NCBI GenBank assembly: GCA_903876615.1
Contig: CAIRAS010000481.1
Coordinates: 1-7,354, forward strand
Length of the DNA stretch: 7,354 nucleotides
Direction: 5' to 3'
Source of the DNA: an uncultured Holophagaceae bacterium
GTDB taxonomy: Bacteria; Acidobacteriota; Holophagae; Holophagales; Holophagaceae
Shown: in pieces, positions 1 through 6,184 of the stretch
Position numbering within the stretch: position 1 is the first letter of the stretch
How the letters are laid out: every line of letters starts with the position of its first letter
Made by a program: the position numbers and the translations under genes
Notes under the pieces: generated by a model
What the model saw: the letters and a program-made list of their open reading frames with translations, nothing else
What the model was told of the DNA's origin: nothing
The model's database searches: none

Positions 1-229
1 CGTGCCCGAGGCGGTCCGCCAGGCGGCCCGAGAAGGAGCCCACCACCAGGGCCCCGGCGCCGTAAGCCATCATCCCGAAGCCAGCCTCGGCGGGGGACCA
101 GTGGCGGGCCTCCGTGAGGTAGAGCACCAGGAAGGGCAGGGCCATGGTGCCCAGGCGGTTCACCAGGGTGCTGGCGCAGATGAGCCAGACTTCCCGGGGC
201 AGACCGCGGAGGCCCTTCCATGGGTTCAT
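1..229 (-). CDS. MFS family transporter, N-terminal part (cut by window edge)
   Basis: This is the first 76 codons of an inner-membrane transporter of the major facilitator superfamily; the rest lies beyond the left edge. What is seen: a short basic N-terminus, a first hydrophobic helix at about residues 14-38 ending in PFLVLYL, a loop with SPAEAG, a second helix at about 49-67, and then GRLADRLG at residues 68-75. That last stretch matches the family's conserved loop 2-3 motif (G-x-L-a-D-r-x-G). The start ATG at 229-227 overlaps the TGA of the upstream sulfurtransferase gene as ATGA, so the two are probably co-transcribed and translationally coupled. The substrate cannot be told from this fragment; drug efflux and sugar or organic-acid transport are all possible. 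The family call is firm and the specificity unknown. Confidence 0.85.
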   Translation of the reverse strand, partial: MNPWKGLRGLPREVWLICASTLVNRLGTMALPFLVLYLTEARHWSPAEAGFGMMAYGAGALVVGSFSGRLADRLGH

Positions 230-1053
230 CCGGGGATCCGGTCCCGGCCGCTCCGGCACCACTCGCTCCAGCTGCCCATGTAGACCGAGGCACCGGGCAA
301 CCCGGCCACTTCCAGGGCCAGGAGGGTCTGGCAGGCGGTGACGCCGCTGCCGCAGTGCACCGCCAGGCGCTCGGTCGGCGTGCCCGCGAGCAGGGCATGA
401 TACTGGGCCCGGAGCAGCTCTGGGGCCTTGAAGCGCCCATCCGCCGCCAGGTTCTCGTTCCAGGCCAGGTTCAGGGCGCCGGGGATGTGGCCCGCCACGG
501 GATCGAAGGGCTCGGTGTCCCCGCGCCAGCGCTCGGCGGAGCGCACGTCCACCAGCTTCCAGGTGGGATCATTCCTCAGCGTCTCCACGGCCTCAGCGTC
601 CACCTGGGGCAGGGTCCAGTCCACCGCGGGGTAGGGCGGCAGGGCCGCCGTGGCAGGGCAGTCGGTGCTCAGCGGCAGACCCTCCGCCAGGGCCGCGGCC
701 AGGCCGCCGTCGAGCACCAGCACCTGCCGGTGGCCCAGGGCCCGCAGCATCCACCAGAGCCGCGCGGCAGCGTTGCCCCCGCTGCTGGCATCGTAGATCA
801 CCACCTGGCTCGCGGGCGTGATACCCCAGGCGGCCACCTGGGCCGCGAAGCGGGCCACGGAGGGCAGGGGATGCCGCCCGCCCCGGGCGGGATCGTGGTC
901 CGCGTCCGTGGCGGTGCTGAGATCCCGGTTCAGGTCGGCGTGGCAGGCGCCAGCCAGGTGCCCTGTGGCGTAGTCCTCAGGGCCTGGGCGGGCGTCGAGC
1001 AGGCGCACGGAGGAAGCGAAGGCGCGAAGGCGGGAAGCGGAGATCAGGGACAT
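226..1053 (-). CDS. Two-domain rhodanese-type sulfurtransferase (3-mercaptopyruvate / thiosulfate sulfurtransferase)
   Basis: This enzyme moves sulfane sulfur from a donor such as 3-mercaptopyruvate or thiosulfate to a thiol acceptor or cyanide through a cysteine persulfide. The 275 residues are the usual length for the tandem-rhodanese family. An inactive-type N-terminal rhodanese domain occupies about 15-125 (LLDARPGPEDYATGHLAGA near residues 18-36). A catalytic domain occupies about 155-270 (LVDVRSAERW at 167-176, AGHIPGA at 187-193). The active-site loop is CGSGVTAC with the predicted catalytic Cys234. The CGSGVTA form is typical of mercaptopyruvate sulfurtransferases (SseA/MST), whereas classical rhodaneses have CRKGVTA. 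No signal peptide is seen, so it should be cytosolic. No strong ribosome site precedes the ATG; only GGGCGG abuts it. Its stop overlaps the MFS transporter start (ATGA). It diverges from the thioredoxin gene across 60 bases. In vivo donor and acceptor are not determinable. Confidence 0.93.
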   Translation of the reverse strand: MSLISASRLRAFASSVRLLDARPGPEDYATGHLAGACHADLNRDLSTATDADHDPARGGRHPLPSVARFAAQVAAWGITPASQVVIYDASSGGNAAARLWWMLRALGHRQVLVLDGGLAAALAEGLPLSTDCPATAALPPYPAVDWTLPQVDAEAVETLRNDPTWKLVDVRSAERWRGDTEPFDPVAGHIPGALNLAWNENLAADGRFKAPELLRAQYHALLAGTPTERLAVHCGSGVTACQTLLALEVAGLPGASVYMGSWSEWCRSGRDRIPG

Positions 1054-1113
1054 CCGCCCAGTATGAAGTATCCGGCACTCGCATTACCCTGAACCCTCAC
1101 TTCCGGAGCCTTC

Positions 1114-1677
1114 ATGGCCGACGACTACGTCCCCGAGTCCCGCTGGCGGATGGGCTTGGCCGCCCTGCTGGTGGGCGGGGGGCTGCTGCTGGGTGGGGTT
1201 GTCCTTGTTCGCGGTCTCCTCGGGGGCGGGGGTGGGGGCTCCGAAGGCGCGCAGCCCGGCACCGACGTCAGCCGGGTGGCCTTCCGGGACGCGGAGGGGA
1301 ACCGCCACACCCTGGCGGACTACCGGGGCCGGGTGGTGTTGGTGGATGTGTGGGCCACCTGGTGCCCGCCCTGCCGCAGGTCCCTGCCCGAGGTGGCGGA
1401 GCTGCAGAAGGTCGGCGGCGAGGCCTATGCCGTGCTGCCCATCTCCGTGGATCGCGGCGGCTGGAGCGACGTAAAGCCCTTCCTGGCCCAGAACCCGCAG
1501 CTCGGGCTCACCGCCTACCTGCCCGACGGCGGGGAAGCCCTGGATGCCTTCGGGCCGATACCGGGCATTCCCACGACGATCCTCGTCGACCGGGAGGGGC
1601 GCCTCATCAAGCGCTGGTCGGGCTATGGCGAGGGGCTGGCCCGGCGGGCCCTGGATGAAGCTGTGGGCCGCCGTTGA
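1114..1677 (+). CDS. Membrane-anchored TlpA/ResA-like thioredoxin-fold protein
   Basis: This is a predicted thiol-disulfide oxidoreductase tethered to the inner membrane with its catalytic domain in the periplasm. It has 187 residues: a short hydrophilic N-terminus, one membrane helix at about 13-32, a flexible glycine-rich linker at about 34-47, and a TlpA-type thioredoxin domain at about 52-187. Within the domain lie the AdoMet-independent redox motif WATWCPPC with Cys84 and Cys87, and the cis-proline loop GIPTT around Pro153. Relatives (TlpA, ResA, CcmG) reduce periplasmic disulfides, often in cytochrome c or copper-oxidase maturation. No cytochrome maturation genes are visible here, so the client is unknown. 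A good ribosome site, GGAG at 1105-1108, lies 5 bases before the ATG. The stop TGA overlaps the TTG start of the Sel1 membrane protein gene, so this is likely the first gene of a three-gene operon. Confidence 0.93.
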   Translation: MADDYVPESRWRMGLAALLVGGGLLLGGVVLVRGLLGGGGGGSEGAQPGTDVSRVAFRDAEGNRHTLADYRGRVVLVDVWATWCPPCRRSLPEVAELQKVGGEAYAVLPISVDRGGWSDVKPFLAQNPQLGLTAYLPDGGEALDAFGPIPGIPTTILVDREGRLIKRWSGYGEGLARRALDEAVGRR

Positions 1678-2948
1678 CCCGCCTGGCGACGGTCCTGGAT
1701 GCCTGGCGGCTCTGGGGTCGCGGGGCGGCCCTGCTGGTCCTGGTACTGCTCGGTCCCCTGGGACTGCAGGGCACCCGACTGGCCATTGTCGCGGACACCT
1801 GGAAGATGGTCTTGATCCTGGCGGTCTGGGTCTTCGCCGTCGGCTCGTTCATTGGCACGCTCCTGCACGCCTCCGTCCCCGCCGTGACCATGGCGGAGCG
1901 GCTCTTCCGCAGCTGGATCGCCCGCTTCTCGGACCGGCCTGAGGTCCTCTGGCTGCAGTGGGCCCGAGGGGCGCACCATCCGCCCCTGGCGCGGTGGTTC
2001 CTGGATCGGGCCGCGGCGCTGGGGGGACGGGAGGCCCAGTTCCAGGAGGGCCTGCTGTTCATGGAAGGCGGGCAGGGCCACGGCGGCCAGACCACCGGGC
2101 TCGACCGGTTCCGGCGCGCGGCCCTGCGGGGCCATCCCGAGGCAGCCTTCCGCCTGGCCGAGGCGCTGCGCACCGGGCACGGCGTCCCCCTGCCGGAACC
2201 GGCCGAGGCGGAGACCTGGTACCAGCGAGCCGCGGCCCTGGGCTTTGGCCCTGCGGCGGCCTGGCTGGCCCAGGCCTACCAGGACGGGGACGGGGTTCCC
2301 GCCGACGAGGCCAAGGCTGGAGCGTGGGCCCTCGAGGCGGAGCGTCTGCGCCCCTTCCTGCCCCTTTCCCACAGCCTCCTGCGCCATGACGTGGCCCCGG
2401 CAGACCCCCTGGTCCACGCGAGCGGGAAGGCCATGGCAGGCGTCGAGGAACTGGCAGACCGGGCCCTGGCGCACCGGCCCCTCCGCTGGCTGCTGCTGAC
2501 GGGGGCCGTCCTGCTGCCGGTGCTCTGGCTTGGCGTGGCCTTGACCTTCTTCTGGGCGGGCTCCTCCCAGCTCCATCACCTGCCGCTGATCTTCATGACC
2601 CCGCCCTTGCTGATGATCACCTGGCTGGCTTGGCAGCACTACCGGGAGCGGCCCCGCACGGGTCGGGACCGCCTGCGGGAGGCCGCCGAGGCCGGCGATC
2701 CGGACGCCTGCTACCGGTTGGGGCTGGCCTACCGCCAGGGGGATCGGCCCCGGATGAAGGACGACCTGACCGCTGCGCTATGGTTCCGGAAGGCGGCGGA
2801 AGGGGGCCACATCGGCGCCATGGCGGCCCTGGCCGAGGCCTACCTGGGGGGGCACGGCGTGCTGCGGGATCCCCGGGAGGCCCGGCGCTGGTCAGAAGCA
2901 GCGAGCAGGGAATCAACTTCCCAGTCCGAGCATCCGATGGAGCCCTAG
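1674..2948 (+). CDS. Sel1-repeat membrane protein with four predicted transmembrane helices
   Basis: The product has 424 residues and is not a recognised named protein. A hydrophobic hairpin comes first (helices at about 17-36 and 45-64). Next is a block of about three Sel1-like TPR-type repeats (about 119-225), with signatures such as EAAFRLAEALRTGHGV and AETWYQRAAALG. A second hairpin follows (about 271-294 and 303-320), then two more repeats (about 341-410: ACYRLGLAYRQGD, AALWFRKAAEGGH, AYLGGHGV). Arginines cluster on the repeat side of each hairpin, notably YRERPRTGRDRLR after helix 4, and not in the short loops. By the positive-inside rule both repeat blocks should therefore be cytoplasmic. 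Sel1 repeats generally scaffold protein-protein contacts; the partner here is unknown. The start is a TTG inside the stop of the thioredoxin gene (TTGA), implying coupled translation. The lipoprotein gene follows after 9 bases. Confidence 0.85.
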   Translation: MTRLATVLDAWRLWGRGAALLVLVLLGPLGLQGTRLAIVADTWKMVLILAVWVFAVGSFIGTLLHASVPAVTMAERLFRSWIARFSDRPEVLWLQWARGAHHPPLARWFLDRAAALGGREAQFQEGLLFMEGGQGHGGQTTGLDRFRRAALRGHPEAAFRLAEALRTGHGVPLPEPAEAETWYQRAAALGFGPAAAWLAQAYQDGDGVPADEAKAGAWALEAERLRPFLPLSHSLLRHDVAPADPLVHASGKAMAGVEELADRALAHRPLRWLLLTGAVLLPVLWLGVALTFFWAGSSQLHHLPLIFMTPPLLMITWLAWQHYRERPRTGRDRLREAAEAGDPDACYRLGLAYRQGDRPRMKDDLTAALWFRKAAEGGHIGAMAALAEAYLGGHGVLRDPREARRWSEAASRESTSQSEHPMEP

Positions 2949-2957
2949 GGGGAAAGA

Positions 2958-3464
2958 ATGTCCCGCGTCTGGTGGTGTCTGGTGGTCTTGCTCACCCTCA
3001 CGGGGTGCAAAGAGGATCCGCACCGCGTCGAGAACGAGAACCTCGGCATCGCCGCGACGTTCCCGGGAACGCCCAAGCTGCACCGGCACACGGACCCTGG
3101 CCCCTATGGCGAGGTGGAGTGGTTCGATCTGGCCATGAGTCCCGCGGGGCGCCTGGACGAGACTTTCAGCGTGGCGGTGGGCAACCTCCCCCCCGGGGAC
3201 AAGGGCGGCAGCAACGCCCGCGACATCCTCAACACCTTCCGGAACTTCCTGGGCTACCGCTTCGGCGCCATCCAGCGCACGGACCTGCCCGCCGAGAAGG
3301 GGCCGGGGTTCCGCTACAAGGTCAAGGGTCCCAACGGCGGGATTGTCGAAGGGATCGTGGTGGCGCGCCGGGGGCGCCTGCACCACGCCCAGGCCATCGT
3401 GCGCAAGGAGGGCGACTCGCGCACCGCAGCGTTCCTGGATGACTTCGAGGTCAGGACCCGCTAG
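2958..3464 (+). CDS. Small lipoprotein of unknown function
   Basis: The 168-residue product has a lipoprotein signal peptide: Met-Ser-Arg, a hydrophobic core with two tryptophans, and the lipobox LTGC with predicted lipidated Cys17. Lys18 at the +2 position means there is no inner-membrane retention aspartate, so outer-membrane sorting is plausible. The mature part is soluble. It starts with a NLGIAATFPGTPK-like segment (about 28-40) and ends with HAQAIVRK...AAFLDDFEV (about 143-165). This layout resembles a loose class of exported proteins that begin with a 'fP..P' segment and end in 'FLdSF'; that resemblance is from memory and weak. The ribosome site GGGGGAAAG (2948-2956) overlaps the stop of the Sel1 gene, supporting one operon. 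The signal peptide is encoded across a perfect 10-base tandem duplication. The last 14 bases overlap the tail of the HAD gene on the other strand. Confidence 0.85.
   Translation: MSRVWWCLVVLLTLTGCKEDPHRVENENLGIAATFPGTPKLHRHTDPGPYGEVEWFDLAMSPAGRLDETFSVAVGNLPPGDKGGSNARDILNTFRNFLGYRFGAIQRTDLPAEKGPGFRYKVKGPNGGIVEGIVVARRGRLHHAQAIVRKEGDSRTAAFLDDFEVRTR
2967..2986 (+). repeat. Perfect 10-bp tandem duplication in the lipoprotein signal peptide
   Basis: GTCTGGTGGT occurs twice back to back (2967-2976 and 2977-2986), with no mismatch and no extension on either side. It is read in two different frames and encodes the VWWCLVV part of the signal peptide. Since 10 is not a multiple of three, losing or gaining one copy would shift the reading frame at about codon 7. 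Two short copies slip rarely, so a regulatory role is only a possibility. Confidence 0.8.
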
Positions 3465-4101
3465 CCTCCGCCCGGGCATGCCGGGTGGCCACCTCCACCA
3501 CCAGGGTGGCGGGGGCGTTGGCGCCCAGGATCGGATGGGCTCCGGGCACCTGCTCGCCCACGCCCACGAAGGGCATGCCCGCCGCCCGGGCCGCCGCCAG
3601 GTCGTGGGGCCGGTCGCCGAAGTAGAGGTGCGGCCCGGGGCAGCCGCGCCGGGCCAGGCGCAGCAGGTCCGAGCGGTCATGGCGGGGCAGGGAGCCCAGG
3701 CGGGGGATGGCGGGATCGATGCCCAGGACCTCAGCCTTGAAGGCCAGCAGTCCGGGGGCGTTGCCCGAGACCAGCCAGACCGGCCGGGTGGTCGCGAGCC
3801 AGTGCATGCCCTCCAGCACGCCCCGGAAGGCCACCGCCGCCTCGCCCCCGGGGGCAAAAACGTGGCGGAACCGCCGGACGCAGGCGGCCTCGTAGGCCCC
3901 GTAGCCAGCTTCATCCAGCCCTGTTTCGTAGCGCATCCGGTGGAGCTCGTCCACGATCTCCCAGTCGGTGGACCCCGAGCAGCGGCCGAGCTCCTCCCGG
4001 GTGGGCGCCTGGCCCCAGAGCTCACCGAGGGCTTCCCGCAGCAGCAGGTAGCCCGAGCTGAAGGTTCCCAGGGTTCCATCGAGGTCGAAGCAGATGGGCA
4101 T
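3451..4101 (-). CDS. HAD-superfamily hydrolase (phosphatase-like, subfamily IA type)
   Basis: This is a 216-residue cytosolic hydrolase of the haloacid dehalogenase superfamily, probably a phosphomonoesterase. All four motifs are visible. Motif I is CFDLDGTLG, with nucleophile Asp6 and acid/base Asp8. A helical cap follows at about 15-85. Motif II is LVSGNA with Ser112, motif III is Lys122 in AFKAEVLG, and motif IV is YFGDRPHDLAAARAAG with Asp163 and Asp167 for Mg2+ binding. Phosphoglycolate phosphatase and similar small-metabolite phosphatases share this layout, but the substrate cannot be assigned. I chose the ATG at 4101 because it puts motif I at residues 4-10, as is normal. An in-frame start at 4140 would add 13 residues and overlap the neighbouring divergent gene; neither start has a strong ribosome site. 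The 3' end overlaps the convergent lipoprotein gene by 14 bases. Confidence 0.88.
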   Translation of the reverse strand: MPICFDLDGTLGTFSSGYLLLREALGELWGQAPTREELGRCSGSTDWEIVDELHRMRYETGLDEAGYGAYEAACVRRFRHVFAPGGEAAVAFRGVLEGMHWLATTRPVWLVSGNAPGLLAFKAEVLGIDPAIPRLGSLPRHDRSDLLRLARRGCPGPHLYFGDRPHDLAAARAAGMPFVGVGEQVPGAHPILGANAPATLVVEVATRHARAEASGS

Positions 4102-4150
4102 CGGCGTGTGTCTCTGGTCCAGGATCGCACAGGGTGGCATTCTCAGAGGG

Positions 4151-4157
4151 AAGGTGG
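4151..4157 (+). promoter_or_regulatory. Ribosome binding site deciding the GTG start at 4164
   Basis: AAGGTGG lies 6 bases before the GTG at 4164 and is close to the consensus AAGGAGG. It favours that start over the in-frame GTG at 4134, which has no such site and would place ten extra polar residues before the signal peptide. Confidence 0.6.
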
Positions 4158-4163
4158 TTTGCC

Positions 4164-4757
4164 GTGCGTCGATGGTTCCTTCTCCTGTTCCTGGCCCTTC
4201 CCCTGTCTGCCCAGACCCAGGGGGGCCTGCGCTACCGCATCCAGGTGTGGATGCGCGGCGAGGCGGTGCCCCTGGAGACGCAGTTCCGGCTCCAGGCCAC
4301 CCCGGCCACCCGCAGCCAGAACCGGGTGCAGAAGCCCCGCATGGGGGGCTGGCGCCTGGAGGCGGACCGCACCCAGGGCACCCCCTACGCCCAGGCCATG
4401 CTGCTGGGCCGCGCCGAGCGGCTGCTCTACCTGGCCGGGCCTTCGCCCCAGACCAAGCAGGAGCCCATCGCCCTACGCTTCGGCACCCGCAGCCTCCAGG
4501 TCTGGAGCCTGGAGATGCCCCTGGGGTTCCACGCTTCGACGGTGCTCGTCGAAGTGGCGCCCCGGCTGCTGGCCCTCTGTGACCTCAGCGTGCGCTTCGA
4601 GCAGGGGGACATCGCGCGGCTGGAGCTGCACCTGGAGGGGCTGGAGAGCACCGCCGGACTGGCCCCCGCCGAGGCCGGGACCACCCTGCTGACCACCCTC
4701 CAGGGCTGGGCCCGGGAGGCCCGTCAGCCTTCCGAGCCCACGGTCACGGTCCAATAG
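4164..4757 (+). CDS. Secreted protein of unknown function
   Basis: I do not recognise this protein. From the GTG at 4164 it has 197 residues. A textbook signal peptide comes first: two arginines, the core WFLLLFLALPL, and predicted cleavage at LSA-Q after residue 16. The mature part is rich in beta-prone and basic stretches (GLRYRIQVWMRGEAVPL near 21-37, LEADRTQGTPYAQAM near 65-79). It continues with a strand-like LHLEGLESTAG region near 156-165 and ends in a helical LLTTLQGWAREAR segment. There is one cysteine (Cys139), no lipobox and no second membrane helix, so it should be a soluble periplasmic or outer-surface protein. An in-frame GTG at 4134 could extend it by 10 residues. It precedes purF by 59 bases on the same strand and may share a transcript with it. 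It diverges from the HAD gene across 62 bases. Confidence 0.72.
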   Translation: MRRWFLLLFLALPLSAQTQGGLRYRIQVWMRGEAVPLETQFRLQATPATRSQNRVQKPRMGGWRLEADRTQGTPYAQAMLLGRAERLLYLAGPSPQTKQEPIALRFGTRSLQVWSLEMPLGFHASTVLVEVAPRLLALCDLSVRFEQGDIARLELHLEGLESTAGLAPAEAGTTLLTTLQGWAREARQPSEPTVTVQ

Positions 4758-4807
4758 GGCCATCCTTGCCGCCGGAGCCAGGGTCCCGACGGGTATCCTG
4801 GAGCTTC

Positions 4808-4815
4808 GGGGGAAG
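4808..4815 (+). promoter_or_regulatory. Ribosome binding site deciding the purF start
   Basis: GGGGGAAG sits immediately upstream of the ATG at 4817 and is nearly the same as the site before the lipoprotein gene (GGGGGAAAG at 2948-2956). It selects 4817 over an in-frame TTG at 4766 that would add 17 residues unlike any known PurF leader. Confidence 0.6.
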
Positions 4816-4816
4816 C

Positions 4817-6184
4817 ATGCCGTTCAGGGATGAGTGCGGGGTCTTCGGGATCTGCCACCAGGTGGAAGCCTCCCGGCAGACCTATCTGGGCCTCTATGCC
4901 CTTCAGCACCGGGGCCAGGAGGCCGCGGGCATCTGCTCGGCGGACGCGACGGGGCTCCACCTGCATAAGGCCCAGGGCTACGTGGCGGACGTCTTCACGG
5001 AGACGGTGCTCGATGGCCTGCCCGGCGACGCCGCCATCGGCCACACGCGCTACTCCACCACCGGCGGCAACGTCGCCTCCGCCGCCCACCCCTTCCTGAT
5101 CCACGGACGCTTCGGCCAGGTGGCCCTCTGCCACAACGGGAACCTGACCAACACCGAGTGCCTGCGGGCCAAGCTCATCGCCGCTGGCCACACCTTCACC
5201 AGCCCCTCGGACAGCGAGGTGCTGCTGGCCCTCATCAACCGGGCCCAGGCGGACACCCTGGAGGACGCGGTGGTTGCGGCCCTGCGCGAGGCTGAGGGCG
5301 CCTATTCCCTGCTGATCCTCACGGAAGACGCCCTCATCGCCGCCCGGGACCCCCGGGGCTTCCGGCCCCTGGCCATGGGCACCATGAATGGCACCACCGT
5401 GTTCAGCTCCGAGACCTGCGCCTTCGACCTCGTGGGCGCCACCTACCGGCGGGACGTGGAGCCCGGCGAGCTGGTGATCGTGCCCCGGCGCTCAGGGGAG
5501 CCCGAGTCCCGGTTCCCCCTGCCCCGGGTGCAGGCGACGCCTTGCGTCTTCGAGCACATCTACTTCGCCCGGCCGGACTCTCTGGTCTTTGGCCAGAGCG
5601 TCATGGTGGCCCGGCGCGAGATGGGCCGCCGCCTGGCCCTGCGTCATCCTGTGGAGGCGGACCTGGTGGTGCCTGTGCCCGACAGCGGCGTCAGTGCGGC
5701 GCTCGGCTACTCGGAGCAGTCCGGCATCCCCTTCGACTTCGGCATCATCCGCAATCACTACGTGGGCCGCACCTTCATTGAGCCCAAGCAGACCATCCGC
5801 AGCTTCGGCGTGAAGGTGAAGCTGAACCCCGTGCGTCACTTGCTCGCGGGCAAGCGGGTGGTGCTGGTGGACGACAGCATCGTGCGCGGCACCACCAGCA
5901 AGAAGATCGTGCAGATGGTGCGTGAGGCCGGGGCGGCGGAGGTGCACATGCGCATCGCCTGCCCGCCCACCACGCACTCCTGCTTCTACGGCATCGACAC
6001 CCCCAAGCGGCAGCACCTCATCGCCTCCTACATGCCCCATGAAGAGATCACCACCTTCGTGGAGGCCGACACCCTGGGTTACCTGGATCTCAAGGACCTG
6101 GAAGGCTGCATGGGAGATGACGGCCACGGCTTCTGCTACGCCTGCTTCACCGGCAACTATCCTGTCCCCCCTCCGGGCAGATGA
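4817..6184 (+). CDS. purF: Amidophosphoribosyltransferase (glutamine PRPP amidotransferase)
   Basis: PurF makes phosphoribosylamine from PRPP and glutamine, the committed step of de novo purine synthesis in the cytosol. It has 455 residues, the family's normal length. The N-terminal Ntn-hydrolase glutaminase domain has the catalytic Cys7 in ECGVFGI behind a short propeptide (MPFRDE). GHTRYSTTGG at about 75-84, CHNGN at 105-109 and the SDSE loop at 131-134 follow. The phosphoribosyltransferase half carries VPVPDSGV at about 285-292 and the PRPP loop VVLVDDSIVRGTTSKK at about 348-363. Cys243, Cys389, Cys440 and Cys443 match the four cysteines that bind the 4Fe-4S cluster in Bacillus subtilis PurF. 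This is therefore the oxygen-sensitive, propeptide-processed type rather than the E. coli type. AMP and GMP feedback is expected from the family. No purine operator or riboswitch is evident in the 59 bases upstream. Its stop overlaps the next gene (ATGA). Confidence 0.98.
   Translation: MPFRDECGVFGICHQVEASRQTYLGLYALQHRGQEAAGICSADATGLHLHKAQGYVADVFTETVLDGLPGDAAIGHTRYSTTGGNVASAAHPFLIHGRFGQVALCHNGNLTNTECLRAKLIAAGHTFTSPSDSEVLLALINRAQADTLEDAVVAALREAEGAYSLLILTEDALIAARDPRGFRPLAMGTMNGTTVFSSETCAFDLVGATYRRDVEPGELVIVPRRSGEPESRFPLPRVQATPCVFEHIYFARPDSLVFGQSVMVARREMGRRLALRHPVEADLVVPVPDSGVSAALGYSEQSGIPFDFGIIRNHYVGRTFIEPKQTIRSFGVKVKLNPVRHLLAGKRVVLVDDSIVRGTTSKKIVQMVREAGAAEVHMRIACPPTTHSCFYGIDTPKRQHLIASYMPHEEITTFVEADTLGYLDLKDLEGCMGDDGHGFCYACFTGNYPVPPPGR

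Noticed and set aside
220..1092. Plus-strand open frame of about 290 codons opposite the sulfurtransferase
   Set aside because: It is a mirror of a clear two-domain rhodanese gene; its Gly/His/Gln/Arg-rich translation is a shadow.
1623..2639. Minus-strand open frame of about 338 codons opposite the Sel1 gene
   Set aside because: Its composition is Gln/Gly/Pro/Arg-rich and low in complexity, typical of a frame antisense to a GC-rich gene. The plus-strand frame has Sel1 repeats and membrane helices.
3484..3510. Palindrome GGTGGCCACC and a GCCACC/GGTGGC stem as a possible terminator
   Set aside because: It lies in the coding end of the HAD gene, has no T-tract on either side, and short GC palindromes are common in this sequence.
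2913..4130. Long minus-strand open frame of about 405 codons overlapping the lipoprotein and HAD genes
   Set aside because: It lies antisense to the lipoprotein gene and in another frame of the HAD gene. The translation is Arg/Pro/Gly/Trp-rich with no recognisable motif, while the genes it overlaps have clear motifs. Long empty frames are expected at this GC content.
3343..4692. Plus-strand open frame of about 449 codons
   Set aside because: It runs antisense through the whole HAD gene and out of frame through the lipoprotein and secreted-protein genes. It has no domain signature.
4766..4799. TTGCCG ... TATCCT as a purF promoter
   Set aside because: The spacing is 22 bases, too long for a -35/-10 pair, and both boxes are weak matches.
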